Below, one piece after another: positions 54,470 through 64,000 of a stretch of 64,000 bases of DNA (position 1 is its first letter; every line of letters starts with the position of its first letter). The DNA is from Blastobasis lacticolella (lineage: Eukaryota; Arthropoda; Insecta; Lepidoptera; Blastobasidae). A program made the translations under genes and the position numbers. Under the pieces are notes generated by a model. It worked only from the letters and a program-made list of their open reading frames with translations, did no database searches and was not told where the DNA came from. The stretch spans positions 17,857,584 to 17,921,583 of the forward strand of contig LR990043.1 of NCBI GenBank assembly GCA_905147135.1. Reading direction: 5' to 3'.

Positions 54470-54490
54470 TATGATGAACAATAATAATTA

Positions 54491-54840
54491 GGTTGGTGCC
54501 TTATTAGACTAATCATTCCTTTTTAATTTACGTGGCGAAGTTAACAATTTTTCTTATTTTTTCATCTAAATACAGATTTAAGACACTTTGTGAACTAAAT
54601 GAATAAATCTAGCGTTTGTGTGTTTAAACCAATTGTTCTAAACTGCGCAACTCAGTTATTAATTATTAATCTTCACAGCTGCTTGTGTGAAGCCGAAGCC
54701 TAAAAAAACATCCTAGCGGTCAATCCCAGCTTCCACGGCAGGCTTGGACGGCCATTTCCCTTTAAAATGGAAATTTATTTAAAGTCTCTGAAGTAGTGTT
54801 GTAGTGTGTGCTGGTTGCTTGTTATTGTTAGTTTCTTGTT
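54491..54840. other. Intergenic, nothing recognised
   Basis: AT-rich; no supported feature. Confidence 0.4.
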
Positions 54841-54862
54841 CTCTCTCTCTCTCTCTCTCTCT
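54841..54862. repeat. (CT)11 microsatellite
   Basis: Perfect 22 bp CT run, just upstream of the family E start. Confidence 0.95.
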
Positions 54863-54884
54863 ACTGTTTTATTATCTACTAGCG

Positions 54885-55940
54885 GCCCGCCCCGGCTTCG
54901 CACGGGTACCACTACGGGTACACGGGTTACACACGACCGCTGCGTAGGGAGCCGAGCGGCACTTTATTTCTTGAACTAATTGTATGAGGGCATACAAAAC
55001 GTTCGAATGGCCGAATCGCAACGGAATGGGGACATTCCGGGATCAGGAAGGCCGTTTGTTAGCAGTATGGTATCAAACCATCATAGTTTGGTTCAAACGA
55101 CACAGATGACGCTATCTTGAGTCACGTGGTCGCGGGCCGGCCGGGCCCTGCGCTGAAAAGCAAGGGCGAGACATTCGAACGTTAGCTGTGAGTGAACCGA
55201 GGGGTGGTATCACCAGACAACCAACTCTTATTAGCCTTACTATTTCTTACGTTAATTGTTTTATCATAAGTTTATTATCATTAAGTTTGCCAAAGCCCAT
55301 ACTCTTAATAATATACCGATTTAAGTAACACATGGTTTTTATATATTTCTGACGGCCACGGCGCTATGGCGGTTTTGTTTACTGTTTGAAGTTTTTAATT
55401 CGTAATATCTTTTGAATGGAAAGTCCAATTTAAATAATTTTAAAACTATTTTATAGGTAGTTAAATGGTCTTGACCATAAAATAATTTATTTGGATAAGG
55501 ATTAATATAAACACATAAATAGCATGGTTTGAATTTGGTTAGCATTTTCATTAATGTTTAAAATGAAAAAAGTTGTTGTAGTGACATAACTACAATAGTT
55601 GGACATATGCTACCGCAAAGTTTTTTGTAGACATTATGATGTTCTTCAATATTGTTGTACATTATTTTGTTCTATCGCTAATAGTTTCGGCAGCGCATTC
55701 GACGAAAGACATTTTAAGACTCATTTTTCTACACCTTCGGTTACATTGTTCAAATTTTACCAAGGATCCCTAATTTTTTTCAAAATGAAATGTAGCCTAT
55801 GTCAAATTGGAAAAATGTAGCATTCTATTGGTGAAAGAATTTTTTAAATCGGCCCAGTACTTTTTGAGCCTATTAATTACAAACATACAAACATACAAAA
55901 ATAGGTACAAATCTTTCCTCTTTATAATATTAGTGTAGAT
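54885..55940 (+). repeat. Family E dispersed repeat, probable whole copy
   Basis: Starts ACTAGCGGCCCGCCCCGGCT TCGCACGGGTACC and ends AATCTTTCCTCTTTATAATA TTAGTGTAGAT, the usual two ends of a very abundant insect non-coding element; the interior is AT-rich with no ORF over 73 codons. 3' ends of the same kind are at 3095, 24895 and 49555. Confidence 0.65.
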
Positions 55941-56675
55941 AAATCTCGGTTTGTAAATGTTTGGTATTCTAATTTAAATTTAATTTTACGTTTAGTATAT
56001 TTTATGTACTTCACTCTTCCATTTTGTTGCACCGCCTTGCAATTTTTGTTAATTGTTCTCTGGTTGACTGGTAGGAAAAGCTACGTAGCTTTAAGTTCGC
56101 CTCTGTACTGTAATGTGCATGAAGTTTTAAATAAATAAATTTCCACTTTCATACTCTATCTTCTCTACTTCGCTTTCGTGTCTGAACAATCCGCCAAAAA
56201 CATTGAAACCCTAATCTTAACATATCTTGTTACCAACCACGCACGTCGAAGCGTCACATTTTAAGCAATTGTGGTCCTTCGAGCCACGCGTTTAGCACAG
56301 CTAAAGACCGGCAAACTACCGCACGGCGACGCGGTGACCTGCGCGTGCGCACACGTTCATTGTCGCCTCTGCGTGGATCAGTCAGCGCTAAACGTCTGGG
56401 CGTGACTCAACGATACTAGAGCCTCTTGATGCAGACGAGCCTTTGTCATGCCCGATAATGATTGTTTTTTTTGTAGTGTTGTTGCCTGCTTTCTTTCTTA
56501 ATAATTTTTAGACCCAAAATAACATAAACTCTAATTTTCTTAAAAATCGGGTAGGAAAACACACAGACTTAATTATACAATAGAACATATAAATATAATG
56601 TGAAAAGTGTTCAACAGGTAAAACGCGTGAAATATTTATAGATAAAATATACATTTATTTAAAAAATAATTGTAT
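55941..56675. other. Intergenic with a CpG-rich patch
   Basis: 56270-56450 (CGCACGGCGACGCGGTGACC, TGCGCGTGCGCACACG, GATCAGTCAGCGCTAAACG) stands out from AT-rich flanks and matches no repeat here; it may be a promoter or regulatory element. No coding signal. Confidence 0.35.
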
Positions 56676-56963
56676 TGGCGTTCATGTCCCGGTTATCCAG
56701 GATTTGGCAGATCAGGTAATTACAGTAGAGCAACTGCCCGTAACCCTGCTACCAGGGGAACCTGACCAGATGAGATCATAGTTACACATTCAGTCGCTCG
56801 ATTGTGCAGGTTTCATGTTTCCCTCACCGTAAGAGCATCGGTTAGTATTCAACTAATGTACATAACTCAGAAAAGAGTCATTGGTATATGGCTGCAGTGA
56901 GATTCAAAGCCGGTACTTCTCACTTACGAGTCGGATACCTTAACCACTAGGCGACCGACGCTC
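56676..56963 (-). mobile_element. tRNA-headed SINE (third longest copy)
   Basis: Reverse: GGTCGCCTAGTGGTTAAGG (A box), GGCTTTGAATCTCACTGC (mutated B box), CATTAGTTGAATACTAACCG, GGTTCCCCTGGTAGCAGGG. It lacks the internal tandem block and part of the CCTCCGTGA segment found at 48455-48844. Confidence 0.8.
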
Positions 56964-57119
56964 CTAGTTAGTTACAAATACATATTTTAAGATAAGTAGG
57001 ACAACCGTATGCGCATTACTAAAAGCAGTTTATCTCTCGATTGAATCGTAAGTGGATCTCAATAGCAGATTGACACATATTCACAGGTAGCCCGATCGTG
57101 TTACTAAACTCTCTACATC

Positions 57120-57223
57120 AAACACCACCACGAACCAAACCAAACGGTCGCACCGCCCGCGCAGTGACGCTAAGTGACGCAGCGCAGCCAAATCCACTGC
57201 GTGTACGCAGCCGCTCGCGCATC
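57120..57223 (+). promoter_or_regulatory. Candidate non-coding first exon with strong donor
   Basis: CpG-rich patch (CACCGCCCGCGCAGTGACGC, CAGCCGCTCGCGCATC) ending in GCGCATC|GTAAGTGG at 57223/57224, an excellent donor. It is 3.9 kb upstream of the acceptor at 61092 and non-repetitive in the window, so it is a plausible 5' UTR exon for the gene starting at 61121. The start of the exon is not defined. Confidence 0.3.
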
Positions 57224-59101
57224 GTAAGTGGCCAGCGGAACTAATGCGGCGGAAGTCCTTTATCTGCTGGACATTCATCTGGTAGAGGCGTGCCGTGTTG
57301 TGAGCACTACGCTTTAGACCAATGTGTATAGGTTTACGTGACTGTAGTCATAGAAAACAGACCTCTATCCCGTTTTTTATGAGTGTAATAGTCAATACAA
57401 TAATTGTAGTGACGAATGAACGGCGTGAATGGTTTTCAGAAATTTTATGCAATTGAGATAGCGATTTTTATGTAATTTGTTTTATTTATCTAAATATAAT
57501 TTATTTAATATACCGTAACAGAAAAGGAAGAAATACAGATTAGCTAATTAGAATTGATGAATTGTGATATGTAAGTAGGTACTTAGTATTTTTTTTCTTA
57601 ATCTACACACATTCCATTTATTACCCAGTGATTGTAAAATTCTCAGATCTACAAAATCGCATTTTCCTGCAGTACCTACATATTTCATTGGGATATCCAA
57701 TAGAAATAACATTACCGTGTTATTTTAAGTGATCTTAATCTACATACCAAACATTCCCATGACAAGAACCTAACATTATTTAAATGACCAAAAATATCTC
57801 CGACACCGAGAATATTTTCTTGATCCTGACATTCCACACCTCTGTGTCACCTGGTGAAAAAAAAACAAACGAATGAGAACACATTTGTCTGCGGATTGTG
57901 TCTACAAACGTTATAAAGGGTATGAACCGAGCCATTGTCCACTATAAAATACATCTTGCAATATATTTAAGCAGGTAATATAGTAAAAAATAACACAACA
58001 TTTTCAAACGAAACCGGTTTATTTTTTATCCTCTCATCAAAACTAGGTTGACAGTCTTTAATCATTACAATGTCAAACATTCTTAAATTCAGGAGCTCTT
58101 GTTAGGAAACTACAGCTTAAAATAATTTATGATTTAGATAGTGTCACATTGTATTTGCCTACCTCAAGATAGTATTTAAAATTAGAGTTACGTAGATAAC
58201 CTAGATCCAAGAAGAAAAAACTAGCAAAGGAACAAAACAGATCACAGCACCTAACTATTGGTTGATTAGAACATTTCGTGAAGAAAGTTTACAATCAACA
58301 TTTACCATTATAAAAAGGTATCGCACATGATTATGCTAAACAGTCCGATAAGCGCAGCACCTGCGCCGCAGTCGTGTTGGAATCCATACAAAACCGGCAC
58401 GGGGATTCTTTTCCATGCAAAAAGTGTGCGACCTCATCTGCCATTCAAGAACACAATACCCTAATAAAACAGCGAACTGTAAAACAATAGCAGTCTTGCG
58501 AAATTGAGCTAACGCTCTGGCCTTTTCATCCTTATGGCTACTTACGGCAGCGCGATAAGGAGGTGACACACAGTAAACACACTGAAACTGAATCAGACCG
58601 AGGCATTGCAGTGTATTACATAATGGATATTTACAAAAAAGACCGTAGGTACCTACATTTTATAAGAAAAACAATGACTAATAACAATATCTGTTAATAT
58701 TACAAGCTGGTTTTACTACTTGCCTACTTCATACTTGATTATAATATTAACCTTCGATATAATGATACCTAGGTATATCTATATCTAGGTAGTGGAGTGA
58801 CTGGGTATTTTAGAATATGTTTTACAAAAATTTACTAACTCTGGAGAACTTGGCTTATTTTGAAAATATTTCTTCGGTTTTTGGAAAACAGTTAGCCGAA
58901 AGGTAATGGTGTAGTATATCTTTAGAACCGTGAAACCTTTTCAGTCGATACCAAACACGTAGGTTTCCAAAAAATAAATTCAAATCCATACAAAAATGGG
59001 AAACTACCGCCAAAAAAATATTATTTTAAGCCAAAGTACCCGTGAATCAAACGACTATCCTGTACATCGATTTGCGTTTTTTTATCGTAGCCCGACCACA
59101 C
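57224..59101. other. Intron or intergenic, nothing recognised
   Basis: AT-rich throughout, with no repeat I can match and no coding signature. Confidence 0.45.
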
Positions 59102-59104
59102 TAA

Positions 59105-60311
59105 GGGCGGTATTCACAGTCGATTCTTAAATATAAGTCGGTCTTAAGGCGATCTTAAGATCGTATTTCGATTCACAGACGCACCTTGAGACCGTCTTAA
59201 GGCAGAAGTCAAATCGCTACCTTACCCAAGGCAGAACTAATTCACAAACGATGCTTGAGCTCGGTCTCAAGACCATGTTACTGCGCATGATTCACAGTCG
59301 ATTCTGAGAGATCTTAAATGCCAACATAACCTCACTGTTTGAGCACAGCAGTCGAAATATTTCAAGTCGACGTTACACTCGACTTAAGATGATCTCAGAA
59401 ACATTATTTTTATAAATAATACGGTTTCAGTTCTATCAATGGTATTAATTATTTCATGATAGGAGTATTCGAAGTGACTCGTATACATTTCATTAAACGC
59501 TATTGTGATTGCACGCGTTTGTAATGTATTGGTAAGTTTTTCGGGGTTTTTTAGAGAATATTTTCTCTATGTACAGAACTCTGAAATCTTTGGAGTCTCA
59601 GCGCAGACTCCGTACGTTTAATTTTCGCGCATCCAATCACGTCTCGTAGCTCTCCCCACCGAAGGGTCTGGCCTCTTGTGAGTAGGCCCTTTCATGCTCG
59701 TGAGAGGGTTCGATCGCTGTTGTGCTCGACTCTAGTACGTTCGAATAAACAAAACTCTCGATATTTTTTCGATAAACATTACAAACTACTAAAATTTTAT
59801 GGAGGAACCCATAAAATTACAAGTACCGTCAGAATATGTTATTGTTTAATGCTGACGTCTTATAGGTAACCACATCCCCTATTACATTCCTCTCAAAACT
59901 CTTAATAATCTAATTTTATAATGAATGCCTATTCCTTTCTGATAAAATATTAAAATAATTATATCGAATGTATTGCTCTTTGCAATTTCGCGGTCTTTTT
60001 GCGAAAGTTACTAGCGCACTCTGTCGACGAATTTCACATTCGTCACACAACTATATGAGCTTATTGATTGGCTGCTCTAACGGAATAATTCCGGAAAGAC
60101 CCGAACCTCATGTGAGATCGTCTCAAGCATTGACTTCGCTAAGGTGATTTTAAACGAAATAAGTAAATGGTTGTGACCAAATTCTTACGTAAGGTGATCT
60201 TACTTTCCGACTGTGAATACATAAGGTCTCAAGATCGTCTCAGTGTCTTAAGACGAACTTACGTGAGGCGATCCCAAGAACGGTCATGAGACTCGACTGT
60301 GAATACGGCCC
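59105..60311. mobile_element. Non-autonomous PIF/Harbinger-like DNA element, 1207 bp
   Basis: 19 bp terminal inverted repeats with one mismatch (GGGC(G/C)GTATTCACAGTCGA), flanked by TAA at 59102-59104 and 60312-60314, the 3 bp target duplication typical of PIF/Harbinger. Both ends are packed with TCTTAAG/CTTAAGA, TCACAG and GTCTCAAG motifs over about 230 bp on the left and 200 bp on the right. The interior has no transposase frame (longest about 63 codons). Confidence 0.8.
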
Positions 60312-60314
60312 TAA

Positions 60315-61092
60315 GTTACACAGTAAAAGTTATAATCACAGCTGGCTGACCATTATGCTAATGGACTCGTAAAAATGGCCACACTCTGCATCCGAAATTC
60401 CGATAAGAAAGTCCGCAATGCGCGCGCGCACGCCGTAACAAGGATGTCTCAATACGGAACTGAATCGTGACACCGGTAGAACTGGATGGATCTAGATCGA
60501 TCCAGATCTCAATTCTAGATTTTGAAATGCGGCATGTCAATTTGATTGATACTTATTCCTGTTCGGTGTGGAGATTAAATAACTCTTTTTATTAAGGATA
60601 TGTTACGAAAGCATAACCGGAATTAGAAATAAAATGCATTAGTACATTGCAATTTAAAATGCATCTAGGTAGATATCCCGTAGGTGGGCCGTACGTATTA
60701 TATTGGGAAGAGTCACCAACCTCTTTCACTTCACTTTGTATGCATTGTCTGCTAGTTTGTCAATATTGCGATTTACGAAGCTATGGCCATTTATGAGTAA
60801 AAAACTTTGTGGTAAAGCCCCAAAAGTCTCTGTGGGTAAAGCTAATACAGGGGAGGCTCAAGTGGATCACAGAGCAAATCGATTCAGGGGATTCACAAAG
60901 CCGTTGATAAAGATTTAGGTAGATACCTCAATCTCGTGATGAAACAAACCAAACTTCAACTAAGTTTTAAGAAAAAAATAATTGACCATTTAGATAGAGG
61001 GATAAGGTGTTTGATTTAGTATTTAATGTTCAACTGCAGTTATCTGAGTTGATATTTATAAGTATATCCTAACATTACGTTTTCTTTTGCAG
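60315..61092. other. Probable intron, ending in the acceptor TTTTCTTTTGCAG
   Basis: AT-rich. A small palindromic stretch (GATCTAGATCGATCCAGATC) near 60490. The strong polypyrimidine tract and CAG at 61080-61092 precede the small exon. Confidence 0.5.
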
Positions 61093-61138
61093 ATCGATCC
61101 GGTGACCACATGCCGGCATCATGGTGATCGTTACCAGA
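61093..61138 (+). CDS. Small first coding exon, M-V-I-V-T-R; possibly myosin VIIa (coding part 61121-61138)
   Basis: Acceptor TTTTCTTTTGCAG, 46 bp exon, donor CCAGA|GTAAGT. ATG at 61121 has A at -3 and G at +4. It gives exactly six codons, MVIVTR, and ends in phase 0. From family knowledge, insect myosin VIIa (crinkled) begins MVIVTRGDY and the vertebrate gene also ends its first coding exon after six codons; this identification is inference from only six residues. The following exon is not in the window. An upstream ATG at 61110 in poor context opens a five-codon uORF that overlaps the start. Confidence 0.5.
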
Positions 61139-61419
61139 GTAAGTAATCAATTACCACTAAGTAGAAAGCGACAATGTTTCTGAGCTTGTCAACTAGCTTA
61201 GTCGTGTGTGGCGTAATGGCAAGCTAAAAAACGAAATGTATCCGTGTATCTTAAGAGGAAAGGCTGCGCTATATTTAAACGTAGTTCCCATTTTCCTTCT
61301 TAGATTTTGGACAGACATACACGTACATATATATTTACTAAAATATAAAATATACATAGGTACTTATGGTAGAACATTCAGGCACATAAAGAAAGAAAAT
61401 GTTCTTTTACACGCTTCTT
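61139..61419 (+). other. Start of a long intron
   Basis: Begins GTAAGTAATC. No further exon is recognised up to the window end, so the intron is at least 2.86 kb. Confidence 0.45.
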
Positions 61420-61526
61420 AAAGATTGTAATCGACTGACAATTGCGCACTTCGTACGGAAGAGAATTCCTCAGTATTGCGGTATGAACAGAAAAGGAGTA
61501 GGAGTAGAAGTCAGAATGGTGGATGG
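61420..61526 (+). repeat. Diverged repeat tail next to MITE (possibly family C)
   Basis: ATTGCGCACTTCGTACGG, AAGAGAATTCCTCAGTATTG resembles the 'frame-shifted' tail part of family C only weakly; it ends at the MITE boundary GGATGG|GTAAAG. Confidence 0.35.
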
Positions 61527-61787
61527 GTAAAGCTTGTCTAAGCTAAAATGACGCGCCCCACTACTTAATTAGTTGATTTCGATGTGTGAGTGCAAATATT
61601 AATAACGACACTTCATCTGTGTGGGAGCGTCGACTGCTCCAATCGAACGACGCGTGCTCCTACGTTTTGTCTCACCGGCAACTGAATGACCAATTATAAC
61701 GGCATTTGTATATGTCCATATTTTAAATTTGCTTGTGTGCGTTAATGCGATAGTGGGGCGCGTCATTTCAGCTTAGACGAGCTCTAC
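61527..61787 (+). mobile_element. MITE with 37 bp TIRs (copy 3, most complete)
   Basis: GTAAAGCTTGTCTAAGC, AATGACGCGCCCCACTA at the left and TAGTGGGGCGCGTCATTTC, GCTTAGACGAGCTCTAC at the right. The interior GATTTCGATGTGTGAGTGC, ATTAATAACGACACTTC is kept here and in copy 2 but lost from copy 1. An extra ATAGACGAGCTCTAT follows at 61790-61804. Confidence 0.9.
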
Positions 61788-63633
61788 TTATAGACGAGCT
61801 CTATCCATTTCATACCAAGCCATTGATCGTGTGTATTTGATGTGACAATTACATCTAAATGTGTAAAGTTATTATTAGGAATAGAACAGAGAAGTACCTA
61901 TACGCGTAATTGAATAACTAATCTTCCTAAGATACCGTACAGCAATGCTGATTTCGTAGCTACACAAAACCAAAACACATTATCTTTCCTTGTCTGGCTT
62001 TAAGATTGTAAGAGAGATGTACCTATAGTATAATGGAACGATATAGAAGTGTGTAGGCGCGGTGTTACTGTAGCGTGGAACCGCTAGCTGCGTCTGCGCA
62101 ATGCATAATTTACTGGCAAGTTCAAGGCCTTGATTTTTTCGAACAATGCCTTTGAGTTGATCGTGATACCTGACTATTCTATTTATAATATATTTAAAAA
62201 GTGTTTTTATTTTGAGATTACTTTTGGTACTGGCTGTATATTTTTTTGTAATTTTTTCATGTCCAATACAAGAGCATAAGTGACAAAAAAATCCTTTGCA
62301 GCTACAGCCACAGAGGTACTTGGTGCCTCGTTAAAGAAATATGAATTTTCTGAAGGAAGGCGCAATTTTTCTGTTAGGTGTTCCTTCTGTCCCAAGAACT
62401 TATCATTGAGAGCAGGATGTTCTTTTCATGAAACCCAAACATACCATAGATAATAGATAGATATTTTTAATTCCAATAGCTACGCTAGGTTGACTTCATA
62501 ACTATGGGAACAACAAATCACTAACGAGTACTTAGAGAGAGTTGAATCGTTTATATCTAAAGGGGCTAGGGGGCCCTATCCATGATAAGATAAGGGAGAA
62601 GACAAGCAGTTCTATCTGAAATTGAGGAATTAATAAGGTTCCCGAGGGAAAATTAGAAAGCAGCCTCGAATTTCTCGCGAATGTAAACTAGCAGAGTAAA
62701 AAGAAAACAGCTCGAGAATGTTTATAATTACAGGAATACACAGTTTCGGATAGCAAGCGAATGGTTGAACTTGATAATTACATTGCTAATGCAATTAGCT
62801 ATTGCGGAAGTAAAAGGAGTATAAACATTCACTATCGAATAAATGATTTATGAACATAGGTAAGTAAATAGGTATATGAGAAAATTAATGTTGATTGTAG
62901 GTAACGAACGAAAATGATGACTGAAGGAAATGTTTATTAACGTTAAATTACGGTTCTGTACACGATGTGTCTCTATCAAGATGATCCTACTAAAACATTT
63001 CTTGTAACATTTATTGGCCAAGCCTCGTAAGCTCTAACCGGTTTCACTGAGAAAAAGTTATCAGATCTCATAAAGGATTGTCTAGATAAGAGGGTCTGAA
63101 AATTCGACGAAACGCTTCGAGAAAAGTTAGGTAGTGCCCCCTTCTTTTTGCTCGGCTTGGCGGGGGCACATCCGTGCCCGCAGATTTAGTTTTTATATTG
63201 ATATAAAACTAAATTTGCACAGAACACAGCAAAGATTATGCTATAGCTAGTCTTAAGAAAAATATCTGGACAGCATTGCGGCCATTCGTTTTTATTAAGG
63301 GCTGATAGAAGGTAACGGTAAAATCGAGTTTTTTGATAAAAAGCGACTGTTTATTGTATCAAGACTTCAATCTGCAGAATGAGAGCTCATCAATCAGTCC
63401 ATGAAAAGGCAAAGATCATATATAAGTAACTCTCAATGGAAGGCGGCGATCAAACAAATAACTTTCTCGTTATACTCACTAGCTACTCTTATGTCTTGGA
63501 TCTTCCAGCTTCCGCACAAACCGTTTTGATTCGATGTACCTACTGTACTTATAATCACTGGAACTATACGGCTTAGGAATGGATTACATGGCCAGTGTGT
63601 ACGCTAATTTACTCTAGAGTGAATATGCTTGTT
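61788..63633. other. Intron or intergenic, nothing recognised
   Basis: AT-rich. 63125-63185 is a GC-richer patch (GGCTTGGCGGGGGCAC) without features. No exon signature. Confidence 0.45.
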
Positions 63634-64000
63634 TCATCATATCAGTCCAGAGACGACAACTACTGGCAATGGGCCTCCCCCAGAGATCTCCACAAAGGTC
63701 AGTTCTCTGTGCCTTCCGCATCTAGCTGGTACCTACCTGGTATCATTCTCAGGTCGTCGGTCCACCTAGGGGGAGGCCTACCCAAGCTTCGACTTCCGAT
63801 ACGTGGTCGCCACTCAAGAACATTACTGACCCATCGGCCATCTGTTCTTCGAGCTATGTGCCTTCGAGTTTAATCTGGCAATCCATTGTGTTATGTCGGT
63901 GACCTTGGTTTGCTTGAGGATCTCTCCATTTCTGATTCTATAGCGCAACGACACTCCGAGCATAGCCCTTTCCATTGCCTCTTGGGTGACAGTGAGCTTT
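63634..64000 (-). mobile_element. RTE-type LINE, 3' fragment (runs off window)
   Basis: The reverse strand matches 54109-54485: AAAGCTCACTGTCACCCAAG, GGCAATGGAAAGGGCTATGC, CTCGGAGTGTCG, CCAAGGTCACCGACATA, GGTCGCCA..ACGTATCGGAAG, ending CTGATATGATGA. It has several indels (for example, a missing stretch after CCGACATAACA). It contains the C-terminal RTE segment; the rest lies beyond the window. Confidence 0.9.

Larger units (their letters stand above)
51304..54490 (+). mobile_element. RTE-type LINE, nearly complete
   Basis: About 3.2 kb: 5' leader (51304-51488), one long ORF with endonuclease and reverse transcriptase (one frameshift near 53870), and a very short 3' end closing GCTGATATGATGAA with no long poly(A), as expected of the RTE clade. 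The single-ORF layout, SEVRRKG and GSDHRLV endonuclease motifs and RFADDIVV support RTE. The 5' leader and 3' end are shared with the small SINE-like copies in this window; a second, reversed fragment is at 63634-64000. Confidence 0.9.

Overview
The window is a piece of an insect nuclear genome, most likely a moth or butterfly. The evidence is an AT-rich, intron-rich background, small exons with GT/AG borders, insect-type multi-peritrophin and WD40/FYVE genes, and a dense load of the RTE- and CR1/Jockey-type LINEs, tRNA-headed SINEs and foldback MITEs usual in Lepidoptera. There are no bacterial features, no CRISPR array and no convincing functional tRNA or rRNA gene.

Layout. (1) 1-8459, plus strand: the last seven exons of a WDFY1/2-type gene, a phosphoinositide-binding endosomal protein with WD40 repeats and an inserted FYVE finger. 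Only the N-terminus is off the window. Its introns hold several repeats and a partial tandem duplication of the first FYVE exon that carries a stop codon. (2) 12341-14982, minus strand: a complete three-exon gene for a secreted protein of about 564 residues, with a signal peptide and about nine peritrophin-A (CBM14) chitin-binding domains. Its main exon is extremely GC-rich. (3) 15.3-61 kb: no convincing protein gene of the host. It is filled with transposable elements. There is a CR1/Jockey-type LINE (44284-47757, frameshifted at a T homopolymer), a nearly complete RTE-type LINE (51304-54490, one frameshift), a second RTE fragment cut by the window end (63634-64000), and a decayed retroelement C-terminal domain (17350-17870). 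There are also at least six tRNA-headed SINE copies or fragments, several foldback/MITE families, and a 1.2 kb non-autonomous PIF/Harbinger-like element with TAA target duplications. (4) 61093-61138, plus strand: a tiny exon with an acceptor, a short 5' leader, an ATG in good context, six codons (MVIVTR) and a strong donor. I infer it is the first coding exon of a large gene continuing past the window, possibly myosin VIIa (crinkled). Several CpG-rich islands upstream (near 32.2-32.5, 56.3 and 57.2 kb) could hold its non-coding first exon(s).

The most interesting structural point is a family of roughly 200-270 bp elements whose 5' part matches the 5' leader, and whose 3' tail matches the 3' end, of the RTE element in the same window. 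It looks like an internally deleted, RTE-mobilised SINE. The other points I rate highest are the 202 bp hairpin with 30 bp repeats containing RFX/X-box-like palindromes (49172-49373), the two-copy mini-hairpin with conserved arms and unrelated loops, and the duplicated FYVE pseudo-exon.
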